From NCBI GenBank assembly GCA_002436105.1, contig DIXU01000012.1, positions 1 through 64,000 on the forward strand: 64,000 bases of DNA, read 5' to 3'. Within the stretch, counting starts at the first letter, position 1. Each line of letters opens with the position of its first letter. The notes beneath the pieces are model-generated. The model was not told the DNA's origin. It saw only the letters and a list, made by a program, of their open reading frames with translations, and did no database searches. This document shows, piece after piece, positions 17,588 to 26,370 of the stretch. Both the position numbers and the translations under genes were made by a program. Source of the stretch: Candidatus Aminicenantes bacterium UBA6072 (GTDB taxonomy: Bacteria; Acidobacteriota; Aminicenantia; UBA2199).

Positions 17588-19999
17588 TTATAGTTCATTG
17601 TCTACGAGGTTTAAAGTGTCTGTTATGAAGTTTGAAAGTTCAGTTACGTTCATTGTTATTGGATTTGCCCCTAAGGTTGCATAGTCAGGAATTGGTTCTC
17701 CGTGGTGTGGTCTGCAAGAAATTCCATTTATTAGATTTAGTTTAGAAATAATTGATGTTCGATTTGAGTTGTTTCTAAAAACAATGCCTTGAATTTCCAT
17801 TTCCTTTATCAAATTGCCGAATGTTTGATTGTTGGCTGGCAAAGCACTTAGTTGTCGGTAAAATTTAAAGCGAATATGAGCTTCAAGAACATTTCTCAAC
17901 CAACCCAATACGGATTCTTTTTTGCTAAGATCGGGGTGTTGTAAAAAGTTTTCTAATTCTTTGATATGTTTGAAGTAGTCGTTTTCTACCAATGTCTCTA
18001 ATACCAAAGGCTCAATTACAGATGCTTTCGCAATGAAGTTTTCTGTTATCCGAAGGGTTTTTTTGTTACCAGCGGCAAAACCTTTTGATAGCTCATAGAG
18101 GAAAAACTCATTGTGACTCAGAACAACTAATTGTTTAATATTCGGGAATATATCTTTAATGAGTTGCACGGTATACATCATTCTGTTGCGGTCAAAACTT
18201 GAAAGAGGGTCATCGAAAATTATTACTTTGTTGTTTATTCCAGGATCAATGTCCAACTTGGAGAGAAAAAATGCTAAAGCTATTGTGCTTCTATCTCCTT
18301 CGCTTAAACAATCCTTTGTATTGTTGGGTTGATTGGAATCAAAAGAAATATCTTGCCCATCAATAGTTAATTTGTATCCAATTTTACTTACAGTTGCCAT
18401 CCCGCGAGGGGGAATATGCACTACATCACAAACTCTGAAAAGTGTCTTAAATACAGTTCCTAAATAATGATTAATGCGAGTTTTATAACTCTTGAAAAAA
18501 GCAGCAACTGCTGTTTCTTGTTGCTGCACTAAAATTGGATAGGCAGTTTCTAATGATCTACATTTATGTCTTTCTCTTGTTAGTTGATCACAAAGAGTAG
18601 TAATTGGTGTCTCAAATCGTTTCTTTATTCTTTTTAATTTATCAACTTCAAGTTGTGCTTGAGTTACTGTTTGAATGCCTTCAATAAAAGCCTTAATGCT
18701 TGCATTAAAAGCTAATAAATTTTGATTATACTCGTTAATTTTTGCGTTAATGGTTTGCAAAGAAGCTTGAAATATTTCAACGGGGGCTGTAGCAGTTGCT
18801 ATTGAAGGATTTTGAAGTTTTTGTTGAACTGATGCGATAAGTGTTTGAAACTCTGTTCTCAATAATGCTTCATTAGCAATAATATTGAAAGTTGGAGGTT
18901 GAACAGTACGTGGAAGGTGTGTTGTCCATGAAGAAATCCGTCCGGTGTTAGTTCGATTGAGATTATTTAGTGCTTGAATAACCGCATCTAAATTGAAAGA
19001 TTGTATTTTTGATAAATGAGTCTCTATACTATTTATTAATGAATTGAAATCAGCATCAAATTGAAGTGAATAGGCACTTATAATATCTATAGAGACGTCA
19101 ATTGCTTGTTTACAGAACGGACAATGGAGAGTAACTGGATTATCGATTTTTAATGCTACTCGTTTACTTTTTAAGTATGAAAAACCTTTATTTAACCAGT
19201 TTTCAGGTCCATCAAGTGTATTCTCAGCTAAATCATGGCAGTGATCTTTAAACATTGTGCAAAGTGCTTCATTTTGAATGGCATGAGAAGTTGTTTGCAT
19301 AGCGGTAATTAACGTATTGAAATCAATTTCCGAATTTAAGTTATCCTGTTGGGATAAAGGTTCTAAAGTTCGAATTACTGAATTTGCATTAGCACTCGCT
19401 AATGCTTTTTCCGCAATATCTATTAGTCGGTCAATGTTTTGAGCTTGAGCAATTGGAGTCGCTATAAAAGACGTGATCATTTCTTCAGTTAGATTATTGC
19501 CTACTAGTTGAATTATTTGTTGCTCGATATTCGATTGTATTTGTCTTGATGTTGTTTTATCTGCTTTATTTTGTTCAATCTGTTGCTGGATTGCTATTCC
19601 CTGTGCCCCAATTACAAACTGATGAAGATGTTTTTTATGTTCATCACTAAATTCAAAGCCAGAGTAAATATTTTCGTTTACAAAGTGAATATCAAAAATA
19701 TCAATTTCAGGAAAGGAGGTTGTCCATCCTGATCTTGGATTAAAGGTGTGATATGTGTCCCCACTCGAATCTCTTTGAACAATCTGTGCTGCTTGAGGTG
19801 TAGATTGATTTGTTGATATTCTTCGCTCAATTAGTATCGGTTTGTTTTGAGTTAAAGAACGAAAAATTGATGTCAAGGTTGTTTTGCCACTTCCATTATC
19901 ACCAAAAATGAGAGTAAGTTTATTGAAAGCAATATCACCACTTGCCTGAAAATCCCGAAATTTCCCAATAGATGTAAGTCGTTCGATTTTATGTATCAT
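17588..19999 (-). CDS. AAA_13-type ATPase with zinc hook and HEPN-like C-terminus (RloC/PrrC-like)
   Basis: An 803-residue ABC/SMC-type ATPase. Walker A: GDNGSGKTT at 33-41. The middle is largely helical and carries a zinc-hook-like CPFC at 293-296. The ABC signature is LSEGDRS (565-571), Walker B IIFDDPLSSFD (593-603) and the H-loop LSHN (627-630). After the ATPase the C-terminal ~110 residues contain R702-N-V-L-E-A-H708, which fits the HEPN R-[N/D/H]-x-H pattern and also contains R-x3-E, and then H765-H766. This architecture is that of RloC- and PrrC-type anticodon nucleases, which cut tRNA when restriction is inhibited. The nuclease assignment is inference. It faces the DUF2130 gene and lies downstream of, and in line with, the DUF2971 gene. 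Confidence 0.8.
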   Translation of the reverse strand: MIHKIERLTSIGKFRDFQASGDIAFNKLTLIFGDNGSGKTTLTSIFRSLTQNKPILIERRISTNQSTPQAAQIVQRDSSGDTYHTFNPRSGWTTSFPEIDIFDIHFVNENIYSGFEFSDEHKKHLHQFVIGAQGIAIQQQIEQNKADKTTSRQIQSNIEQQIIQLVGNNLTEEMITSFIATPIAQAQNIDRLIDIAEKALASANANSVIRTLEPLSQQDNLNSEIDFNTLITAMQTTSHAIQNEALCTMFKDHCHDLAENTLDGPENWLNKGFSYLKSKRVALKIDNPVTLHCPFCKQAIDVSIDIISAYSLQFDADFNSLINSIETHLSKIQSFNLDAVIQALNNLNRTNTGRISSWTTHLPRTVQPPTFNIIANEALLRTEFQTLIASVQQKLQNPSIATATAPVEIFQASLQTINAKINEYNQNLLAFNASIKAFIEGIQTVTQAQLEVDKLKRIKKRFETPITTLCDQLTRERHKCRSLETAYPILVQQQETAVAAFFKSYKTRINHYLGTVFKTLFRVCDVVHIPPRGMATVSKIGYKLTIDGQDISFDSNQPNNTKDCLSEGDRSTIALAFFLSKLDIDPGINNKVIIFDDPLSSFDRNRMMYTVQLIKDIFPNIKQLVVLSHNEFFLYELSKGFAAGNKKTLRITENFIAKASVIEPLVLETLVENDYFKHIKELENFLQHPDLSKKESVLGWLRNVLEAHIRFKFYRQLSALPANNQTFGNLIKEMEIQGIVFRNNSNRTSIISKLNLINGISCRPHHGEPIPDYATLGANPITMNVTELSNFITDTLNLVDNEL

Positions 20000-20101
20000 T
20001 TTGAAAAATGTTTTTTATATGAACTGTTCATGGCGGCAGTTATTCTGATTGTTATTTTAATTTGTTTCATATAATTTATCGTGAGGTTTCACTATTTCCT
20101 C

Positions 20102-20869
20102 CTATTCCACTTCAAAATCCCATTCATCAACTTTAACTAATTTGTTTCCTTTGATCTTTAATTTATATAAGGGGGCATGCATAAAATAAACATTTTCACG
20201 AAATTGTTTAAACCAACGCATGGTTGAATTAGGAACTCTTAGTCCCAAGACAATTTCAACTAATGATTCTTGTTTAAATGGGAATTTAGTTTTATCGGAA
20301 ATAATTCTCCATTCTTTTTCAATTTCCCAAGTTCTTAGTTTTGTTAATAAACTTATTGAAAAATCTGATATATTTATTGCATCGATTAGTTCGTCTGTAT
20401 ACTTAACTGGGAAAAGGGCTTTTTCTAATATTGGATCTTCGGCAGGCTCGAACTTCAAACAAACTCCAGTGTGATTTTCAGCATAATGTGACCACATTAA
20501 TGAATTATTTCCATCTTCCGTGAAGCAGCTAACTCGTAATTTAGATTTTGATTCATCGATATCACTTATCCAATCATTATCGCCACGTTCTAATTTCCAT
20601 TTAAAACAATTTATGACAATCTCAGCATGTTTAGGATTATTTTTTAAAGAAGGGTATTTCTCAAAATATAAATTCAAATAGTTTTCTAAGCTAATTGTGC
20701 ATGCAGAGTCTAAGGGGTCATTTAAATCGAACTTTGTTGACATGTATAACTCTGCACTAGTTAACATCTCAATTAGATGTAGATTCATCCGATGATATTT
20801 ATAGAGAAATTGCGGCTTCAGAGTCGTGAACTCTTTTAGCTCATTTTCAACTAGATCAGAAGGATTCAT
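20102..20869 (-). CDS. DUF2971 family protein
   Basis: A 255-residue protein with the DUF2971 landmarks: FLYKYHR near the N-terminus, an ELYMSTKFDLNDPLDS block, RVSCFTEDGNNSLMWSHYAENHTGVCLKFE in the middle and WEIEKEWRII later. The biochemical activity of the family is not established. It precedes the AAA_13 ATPase on the same strand with a 102-bp gap, so the pair may be co-transcribed. The DNA is as AT-rich as the rest of the island. Confidence 0.8.
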   Translation of the reverse strand: MNPSDLVENELKEFTTLKPQFLYKYHRMNLHLIEMLTSAELYMSTKFDLNDPLDSACTISLENYLNLYFEKYPSLKNNPKHAEIVINCFKWKLERGDNDWISDIDESKSKLRVSCFTEDGNNSLMWSHYAENHTGVCLKFEPAEDPILEKALFPVKYTDELIDAINISDFSISLLTKLRTWEIEKEWRIISDKTKFPFKQESLVEIVLGLRVPNSTMRWFKQFRENVYFMHAPLYKLKIKGNKLVKVDEWDFEVE

Positions 20870-21552
20870 AAATTACTCATATGCATATCGTATTTGTGTA
20901 GTGTTGCAATGTGTATAGAGTGGCGAAATTCATGCGCAAATGGTTCACTACAAAAAATACCGTGCCCAAGCTGTCGCTTATGCCCAGCGCGCAGGAAGAT
21001 ACGCTAATGTTGAAAAAACCCCATCCTCCTTTTATAAAACTGATTGCATTATAGCAATGATAAAAATAATAATCAAAACTTCTTAATTAGAATCATTCCT
21101 TAAAATTATTTCGGGAAACTTGTGGAGCAATTGGGGACGGTGCTTGACTTTGTGACTTTGCGTTTTACAATCGCTTTCATTTACTAAATCAGGTAAAAGA
21201 TAAAATCTTCAAAGGGCCTTGAGGGACGGTGCGTGTTTATATGTTTTTATGGTGTGAATGACAAGAGGGGCCTCTGGGGACGGTGCTTGTTTTTATGTAT
21301 GTAGGGTTTTTTATGCGATAGGCTGCCCCGGCTTGTCGGCGTTATGAGCAAATGGGGACGGTGCATGACATTGTGACTTTGCGTTTTACTACCGCTTTCA
21401 TTTACTAAATCAGGTAAAAGATAAAATCTTCTAAGGGCCTTGAGGGACGGTGCGTGTTTATATGTTTTTTTTGGTGTGAATGGCAAGCGCTTGCGGAGGG
21501 ATCTGTTGGTGCGACTGAAGGATTTGGCGGGGCTCACCTGCACGGGGCATTG
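20870..21552. repeat. Repeat cluster bounding the defence island
   Basis: Copies at 21133-21265 and 21354-21487 are about 130-bp direct repeats offset by 221 bp. Each begins with a REP-A end (GGGGACGGTGC), then the block GCTTTCATTTACTAAATCAG, then the start of the RAYT-derived element. The second runs on to about 21545. A further end lies near 21278. The inverse of the block recurs at 26604-26689. At 20950-21100 a 48-codon open frame exists without recognisable similarity; I do not call it. Confidence 0.65.
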
Positions 21553-21600
21553 GTGTCAGGTCTTACATTAATACATTTGATTTGATATGATGCCTTCATG
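21553..21600 (+). promoter_or_regulatory. Solo RAYT left end carrying a promoter
   Basis: This stretch matches the left 48 bp of the element at 22403 almost base for base, including the terminal repeat (one mismatch), TTACAT, the 17-bp spacer and TATGAT (21586-21591). It then diverges after the ATG at 21598, which opens only an eight-codon frame. It therefore looks like a solo end that could drive the gene starting at 21673. Confidence 0.6.
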
Positions 21601-21672
21601 GGGGAAACGAGAACGTCCACAGCATGAAATCAGCGCGTTAGCAGATCGATCGTGCAAAAAACGGAGGAAGAA

Positions 21673-22263
21673 ATGGATCCAGTGTCGTTGGAGAATCAAA
21701 AAACAGTAACCTGTGGCAAGTGCGGGAGTGGGAGTCCAGGCAATCTCGCCAATTGCCCCGCATGTGGAGGGCTGCTCGATCCGGGCCTTAAAAAACAGCC
21801 GCCCCTTTTTTCCAGCGCGAGTTTCGATCCAAATGAAAAAGAGAAGGATGACCGGAACATAGACCGCGCCCGTTGGATCATATTGGCCGTTGCCATTCTC
21901 ACTATCATTGCCAGTCTGTATCAATGGTATGCCTTCGAGAGCGCACTGAATAAATTGAAGGCCGATCCCCTCATGCAGATCATCCCGGAAAAGGTCGTTG
22001 AAGCCAGGGCATTACTCCTGGGCGGCTTGGTCGTTGGAGTCATATTTGTCGGGTTGTATTTCTGGGCCAAAAGAAATCCCTTCGGCGCGGCACTGACAGC
22101 GCTTTTAATTTATGCTGCCGATACCGCCCTTCCCCTTATTTTTCTTGGTAACGCCAGCCGATTCGGTATTGTCCGCATATTGTTCCTGATCATGCTGATC
22201 AAGGGAACGCATTCCGGATATCGCTACAGGAAAGAGATGGGGGGGATTGGGGACGCCCATTAG
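21673..22263 (+). CDS. Zinc-ribbon membrane protein
   Basis: A 196-residue protein. The N-terminus is a double CxxC zinc ribbon (CGKC…CPAC). About four hydrophobic segments follow (near 78-98, 120-140, 145-165 and 168-185). I recognise no specific family. ATG 21673 is preferred over GTG 21652 because GGAGG (21663-21667) is correctly placed for it. The stop codon lies inside the 30-bp dispersed repeat at 22249-22278, and a solo RAYT end lies just upstream, so both borders of the gene are repeat-derived. Confidence 0.7.
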   Translation: MDPVSLENQKTVTCGKCGSGSPGNLANCPACGGLLDPGLKKQPPLFSSASFDPNEKEKDDRNIDRARWIILAVAILTIIASLYQWYAFESALNKLKADPLMQIIPEKVVEARALLLGGLVVGVIFVGLYFWAKRNPFGAALTALLIYAADTALPLIFLGNASRFGIVRILFLIMLIKGTHSGYRYRKEMGGIGDAH

Positions 22264-22278
22264 AAGGCGCGTGTCAAG
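22249..22278 (+). repeat. 30-bp dispersed repeat (copy 2)
   Basis: Begins GGGGACGCCCATTAGAAGG and matches 8507-8536 at 26 of 30 positions. It supplies the stop codon of the zinc-ribbon gene. Confidence 0.6.
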
Positions 22279-22412
22279 CAGGCGGATTTATATTTTAGGT
22301 ATTTGCTTGGCCTGACAGATTTCGATTCGATGCCGCGCCCGTCGATTTCTATGGGGAGCCATGAGAGACGGTTCTTGTATTCTTGTATTTATGGGGGCAT
22401 TAGTGTCAGGTC

Positions 22413-22441
22413 TTACATTATTACATTTGATTTGATATGAT
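22413..22441 (+). promoter_or_regulatory. Transposase promoter embedded in the terminal repeat
   Basis: TTACAT (22413-22418) within the inverted repeat and TATGAT (22436-22441) are 17 bases apart. ATG 22448 follows the -10 box after six bases, predicting a leaderless transposase mRNA. Confidence 0.6.
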
Positions 22442-22447
22442 GCCTGC

Positions 22448-23311
22448 ATGTCCAGGACGATGCGCATTGAATTTCCCGGTGCTGTGTATCATATCACGGC
22501 TCGTGGCAATGAACGGAAGAAGATATTTTTGGATGACCGCGACCGGGAGATCTTTCTGAATATCATTAAACAAGTCAAGGATCGCTTTCATTGGCTTTTC
22601 CATTCCTATGTATTGATGGGCAATCACTATCACCTGCTGGTCGAGACGCCTGAGGCCAATCTAAGTCGTGGCATGAGGCAGTTGAATGGAGTTTATACCA
22701 GGGAATTCAACTGGCGCCATGCCCGGGTCGGCCACCTGTTCCAAGGCAGGTTCAAGGCAATTTTGATCGAAAAGGACGATTACCTTGTCGAAGTGAGCCG
22801 CTATATCGCCCTGAACCCTGTCCGGGCGAACATCGTGAAAAAAGCCGAGGATTGGCCATGGGGTAGTTATCGGGCGAGCATCGGGATTGATAACCCTCCG
22901 GTTTGGCTAACCGTGGAGTGGATATTGGAACAGTATGGGGCAGACAGGAAGGTGGCCGCTGCCTGTTTCAGGCGCTATGTCGAGAAAGGGATCGGTGGTG
23001 AGTACCCTACTGATGAGTTGCGCGGCGGATGGATCCTGGGCAGCGAGAGGTTCCTGAATAAGGTCCAGGGGCTGATCGAAGAGAAAAATGAAGTGATCGA
23101 GATTCCCAGGGCGCAAAGGCAAGCGCCGCATAAGGAGCTTGATGAAATATTCCTGAAAGGCGCCCGGCGAGGGGCGAGCCGAGAAGAGTCAATCTACCGG
23201 TCTTATGTGGAATCCGGCTATACGATGAAGGAGATTGCCGATTACCTGGAAATACACTATGTCAGTGTCAGTCGGGCAATAAAAAAACATGAAAGTAAAC
23301 GAGAAAAGTAA
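22448..23311 (+). CDS. REP-associated tyrosine transposase (RAYT), copy 2
   Basis: A 287-residue protein nearly identical to the product of 8619-9482, with the HUH motif H60-Y61-H62, Y112 and the C-terminal helix-turn-helix all intact. Differences are few (for example R30 region DDRDREIF versus DDHDREIF, N versus K at the GIDNPP/GIDKPP site, and LEIHY versus LGIHY in the recognition helix). No inactivating change is seen, so this copy could be the active one. Its stop codon lies within the right inverted repeat. Confidence 0.93.
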   Translation: MSRTMRIEFPGAVYHITARGNERKKIFLDDRDREIFLNIIKQVKDRFHWLFHSYVLMGNHYHLLVETPEANLSRGMRQLNGVYTREFNWRHARVGHLFQGRFKAILIEKDDYLVEVSRYIALNPVRANIVKKAEDWPWGSYRASIGIDNPPVWLTVEWILEQYGADRKVAAACFRRYVEKGIGGEYPTDELRGGWILGSERFLNKVQGLIEEKNEVIEIPRAQRQAPHKELDEIFLKGARRGASREESIYRSYVESGYTMKEIADYLEIHYVSVSRAIKKHESKREK

Positions 23312-23356
23312 TAATGTAAGACCTGACACCACCGCTGGCGATTCCCTGATTCCCTT

Positions 23357-24814
23357 CTAATTCCCTTCGCTTTTCGTTGAACGGGGAAATCTCTCCAGGA
23401 TGAGGCGCCCGGCACGGAAATCCATGTGAACGCGAAAGGGCCAGAGCAGGGGATTGCCCAGGAGGCCGGCGGCGTAGCGGCCGGATATCCCGTTCAGCCC
23501 CGCCATCGGGAATTCGTTGACCTGCTGCCCCGCGAAGACCAGGGAGCCGAGGGCGACAGGGATGCCGTCGACACGAAGGACATTCTGGGCCCCGCCGGCG
23601 CCCTGTATCCCCGCCTGGACGATGCGGCCCGGGGCGACCTTCGGCCTGATGTGTTCCGCGGAAAAAACGGAGTCAACGAGGTGGGTGGACGCCGCAGAAT
23701 CGAGGATATAAAGGGCCGGTGGCGATCCGGCCACGGAGGCCTCGACGACGGTCTGGTCGAAAACCAGCAGGGGGATGTCGGCCACGACAGCCGCCCTGTC
23801 GATGGTGCTGGCGAAGAGATCGGGCCGGTCAAGCGGGAAGAGGTCCAGGGTCCGGGCTTCAATGTCGATCGTTACGTTGAAGCGCTTGAGGAAGGCCGTC
23901 CCGACCAGGCCCTCCCGTCGCCCGCGCAGCGTCGCGATATCGGAGACCATGACCGGGACATTCCGAAAGACAAGGGCCCCGAACGCGACGGTGTCCAGGA
24001 CGGCGAAACGGGTCGCGATCGCGGCTGTCCCGACACCCAGGGACGTGTCGCTTCCATGTGGGGCAAGGCCCAGCTCATCGGCCAGCAGCGGGCTGATGGT
24101 CATGAAGCCCGCCAGCGCCGAGTCGAGGTGGAAGAGGCAATCGCCCTTGCCGTTGAGCGCGAGGGGGATCATGCGGATGCCGCCGTGCCGTTCGGATGCG
24201 ACCAGAGGGATGCGGATCCGTTCGAACCGCCCCTCCATCTGGAAAAGCTGTTTTCCGGCGAGCCCGTCGACTTGCGCCAGGTTGCCCGTAAAAAATGGGG
24301 GAAGAGGCTTGGACTCGCGGCTGAAGCGTTCCCGGACCAGCCCGGCGATCTCGAGCAAATCGTCGACCCGGCCGCGGTCCTGCGCGGCCCTCCAGAGCAG
24401 TCGCAGCGCTTCTTCGTAGAAAAAAGCGGAGGCGACGGCCCGGCGCAGGTGGGCGATGGCGGCATCGGCGTTGTTCCGGGCTGAGGCGATGCGCCCGAGC
24501 CCGAGATGGGCGCAGGGTTCAGCGGGAGACCGCTGCAGGACCCTCTTGAGGATGACCTCGGCCTCGCCGGGGCGTCCTGCCTTGAGAACAGCCAGCCCGC
24601 AGACGGCCATGTCAGCGGCGGCAAGGGCGGGGCTGGCCAGGAGTTGCGCCGCGAGCATGTCGGCCTCGTGGAACGAATTCGCAAGAAGGAGCGCGGCCAG
24701 TTTTTCAGCGGCCGGCTTCACGGTCGCCGACGGGCAGGCGGAGAAGGCATGGGCCTGCCCAACCATCATGGCGGCCAGGATCATCGTGAGGAGAATTCGA
24801 GCGTGTTTTTTCAT
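23357..24814 (-). CDS. Secreted TPR plus double retropepsin-like protein
   Basis: A 485-residue exported protein with signal peptide MKKHARILLTMILAAMMVGQAHA. Residues ~35-170 are TPR-like helical repeats (EAEVILKRVLQRSPAEPCAHLGLGRIA, then AAIAHLRRAVASAFF). Two retropepsin-like aspartyl-protease units follow: the first has FHLDSALAGFMTISPLLADELG with later GLVGTAFLKRFNVTID, and the second has YILDSAASTHLVDSVF with GLLGNPLLWPF. Each has a single Asp in a D-S-A triplet rather than D-T/S-G. Whether the two halves form a working pseudodimer is unknown. AGGTG lies four bases above the ATG. Confidence 0.78.
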   Translation of the reverse strand: MKKHARILLTMILAAMMVGQAHAFSACPSATVKPAAEKLAALLLANSFHEADMLAAQLLASPALAAADMAVCGLAVLKAGRPGEAEVILKRVLQRSPAEPCAHLGLGRIASARNNADAAIAHLRRAVASAFFYEEALRLLWRAAQDRGRVDDLLEIAGLVRERFSRESKPLPPFFTGNLAQVDGLAGKQLFQMEGRFERIRIPLVASERHGGIRMIPLALNGKGDCLFHLDSALAGFMTISPLLADELGLAPHGSDTSLGVGTAAIATRFAVLDTVAFGALVFRNVPVMVSDIATLRGRREGLVGTAFLKRFNVTIDIEARTLDLFPLDRPDLFASTIDRAAVVADIPLLVFDQTVVEASVAGSPPALYILDSAASTHLVDSVFSAEHIRPKVAPGRIVQAGIQGAGGAQNVLRVDGIPVALGSLVFAGQQVNEFPMAGLNGISGRYAAGLLGNPLLWPFRVHMDFRAGRLILERFPRSTKSEGN

Positions 24815-25011
24815 TATGCACCTAGAATGGCATACGCCTGGCAGCGGCCGCGCGTTCAGTCGTCCGGGAAACCTTTTTCTGTTTTAGTGCCAAGGGGAAT
24901 TGGGAACGGTGCAAGGATGTGTGGATTCAGGATACGAGCGACGGCATGATGGAGAAAGCGGCCTGATATGGAATCAACGGGATGCGCCCAATAAATACTC
25001 ATGAACGACTC

Positions 25012-25039
25012 TTTACAATATCTCGTTTACCTATAGAAT
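25012..25039 (+). promoter_or_regulatory. Promoter of the beta-lactamase-family gene
   Basis: TTTACA (25012-25017) and TAGAAT (25034-25039) are 16 bases apart. Predicted transcription starts near 25046. That excludes the in-frame ATG at 25045 and supports GTG 25063. Confidence 0.6.
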
Positions 25040-25062
25040 AGGTTATGGTTATGGAGGATGAT

Positions 25063-26301
25063 GTGTTCAAATTCGCGAGAGCGTTAATGGTGGGGGCCGG
25101 GGCCTTGGCTTTCTTTTTTTCGTCCACGACCGTCTCGGCGTCTCAAAAGGCGCCTGTTTCCGCCAGCGAACAGAACATCCGGGCGTTCGAAAACGGACTT
25201 CGGGCCTTTTCCCCCGGGTCGGGTGAGCCGAACGCTCCGGCTCTCAAGCCACAGACGCTGGCCGAGAGAATGACTTATTACAAGGTGCCCGGAGTCAGCA
25301 TCGCGGTCGTTTCCGAAGCCCGGATCGAATGGGCCAAGGGATACGGCGAAACCAAGGCCGGTGGCGGAAAAGCGGTGACTCCCGAGACCTTGTTTGAAGC
25401 GGCTTCGACGACCAAGGCGCTTGTCTCCTCCGTTGTTCTCCATTACGCGGCCGCGGGGCGGTTCGATCTGGACGCCGACGTCAATGCCTACCTGAAATCC
25501 TGGAAAGTCCCGGACAACGAATTCACGAAAACGGAAAAAGTGACCCTGCGGCGGTTATTGACCCACCGGGCCGGCCTGCCAATGACCAATATGGGATACG
25601 ATGACAAAACCGGAGTGCCCACCTTGATCCAGGTGGTGAAAGGCGAGGCGCCGGCCGAAAACAAGGCCGCCGTTCCCGTGGCCGTGCCCGGAAGCCGTTG
25701 GGAGTATTCCAACGTCGGCTATGTCCTGATTCAACTGATTCTCGAGGATTCCCTTGGCTGTGATCTCGAATCGATCATGTCCAAGGCCGTTTATAAACCG
25801 TTGGGACTCGAATCGACGACGCTGGTCCACCCCCTGCCGCCGGCATGGCGGGAGCGGGAGGCGATGCCCCATGACAAGGACGGGCGGACGGGCGAGCCGA
25901 GTCTGCACTTGACCGCTCAAGCCCAAGGCGGCCTGCTAAGTACACCAGCCGATCTGGCCAAGTTTTTGATCGAGCTTATGCAGACTTATCGCGGCGCTTC
26001 CTCCCGTCTTCTGACCCGTGATATGGCCCGGGCCATGTTCCGACCCGAGGTCGAACTTGATCCTCGCCTTTTCGGCACCCCGATGAGCGAGGGATTAGGG
26101 CTGTTCGTCAAGGGGGAGGGGGCTTCGCTCATCATCGCCCATCCCGGCAATAACTACCCTGGTTCGGTCTGCTGGCTGATCGGCTTCCCGGAGCGGGGCC
26201 AGGGGGCGATCGTCATGCTGAATGCGGAAGGCGGGGAGATGTTGGCTCTCGAGATTCTGGCTGCTTTGGGCCGTATCTATGAGTGGCCGCCGCTGATGTA
26301 A
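25063..26301 (+). CDS. Serine beta-lactamase/transpeptidase-like hydrolase
   Basis: A 412-residue exported member of the class C beta-lactamase/DD-peptidase-like family. The signal peptide is FKFARALMVGAGALAFFFSS…VSA. The catalytic S115-T-T-K118 (FEAASTTKAL) and Y215-S-N217 (WEYSNVGY) motifs are present. HPGNN near the C-terminus occupies the place of the KTG/HxG motif. The family includes esterases and D-aminopeptidases, so antibiotic resistance should not be assumed. GTG 25063 is chosen because GGAGG (25053-25057) lies five bases above it; upstream ATGs at 25045 and 25051 lack a site. The TAA stop is part of a RAYT-type terminal motif (GTAAGACCTGACA). Confidence 0.83.
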   Translation: MFKFARALMVGAGALAFFFSSTTVSASQKAPVSASEQNIRAFENGLRAFSPGSGEPNAPALKPQTLAERMTYYKVPGVSIAVVSEARIEWAKGYGETKAGGGKAVTPETLFEAASTTKALVSSVVLHYAAAGRFDLDADVNAYLKSWKVPDNEFTKTEKVTLRRLLTHRAGLPMTNMGYDDKTGVPTLIQVVKGEAPAENKAAVPVAVPGSRWEYSNVGYVLIQLILEDSLGCDLESIMSKAVYKPLGLESTTLVHPLPPAWREREAMPHDKDGRTGEPSLHLTAQAQGGLLSTPADLAKFLIELMQTYRGASSRLLTRDMARAMFRPEVELDPRLFGTPMSEGLGLFVKGEGASLIIAHPGNNYPGSVCWLIGFPERGQGAIVMLNAEGGEMLALEILAALGRIYEWPPLM

Positions 26302-26370
26302 GACCTGACATCAATTTACTTAACGAACGATCTTCATGGTTGAACTCGAGACCGTAACCTCGCGGGGATC

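Larger units (their letters stand above)
22403..23329 (+). mobile_element. RAYT element copy 2 (IS200-like, 927 bp)
   Basis: Bounded by the same 22-bp perfect inverted repeat as copy 1 (22403-22424 and 23308-23329). It holds the transposase gene, whose promoter -35 region lies inside the left arm and whose TAA stop lies inside the right arm, so the arms also serve expression. The promoter spacer is intact here. Confidence 0.87.

Noticed and set aside
20938..21085. 48-codon frame beginning MVHYKKYRAQAVAYAQRAG
   Set aside because: No ribosome binding site, no similarity I can name, and the second half is plain AT-rich DNA. It could be a remnant but cannot be supported.
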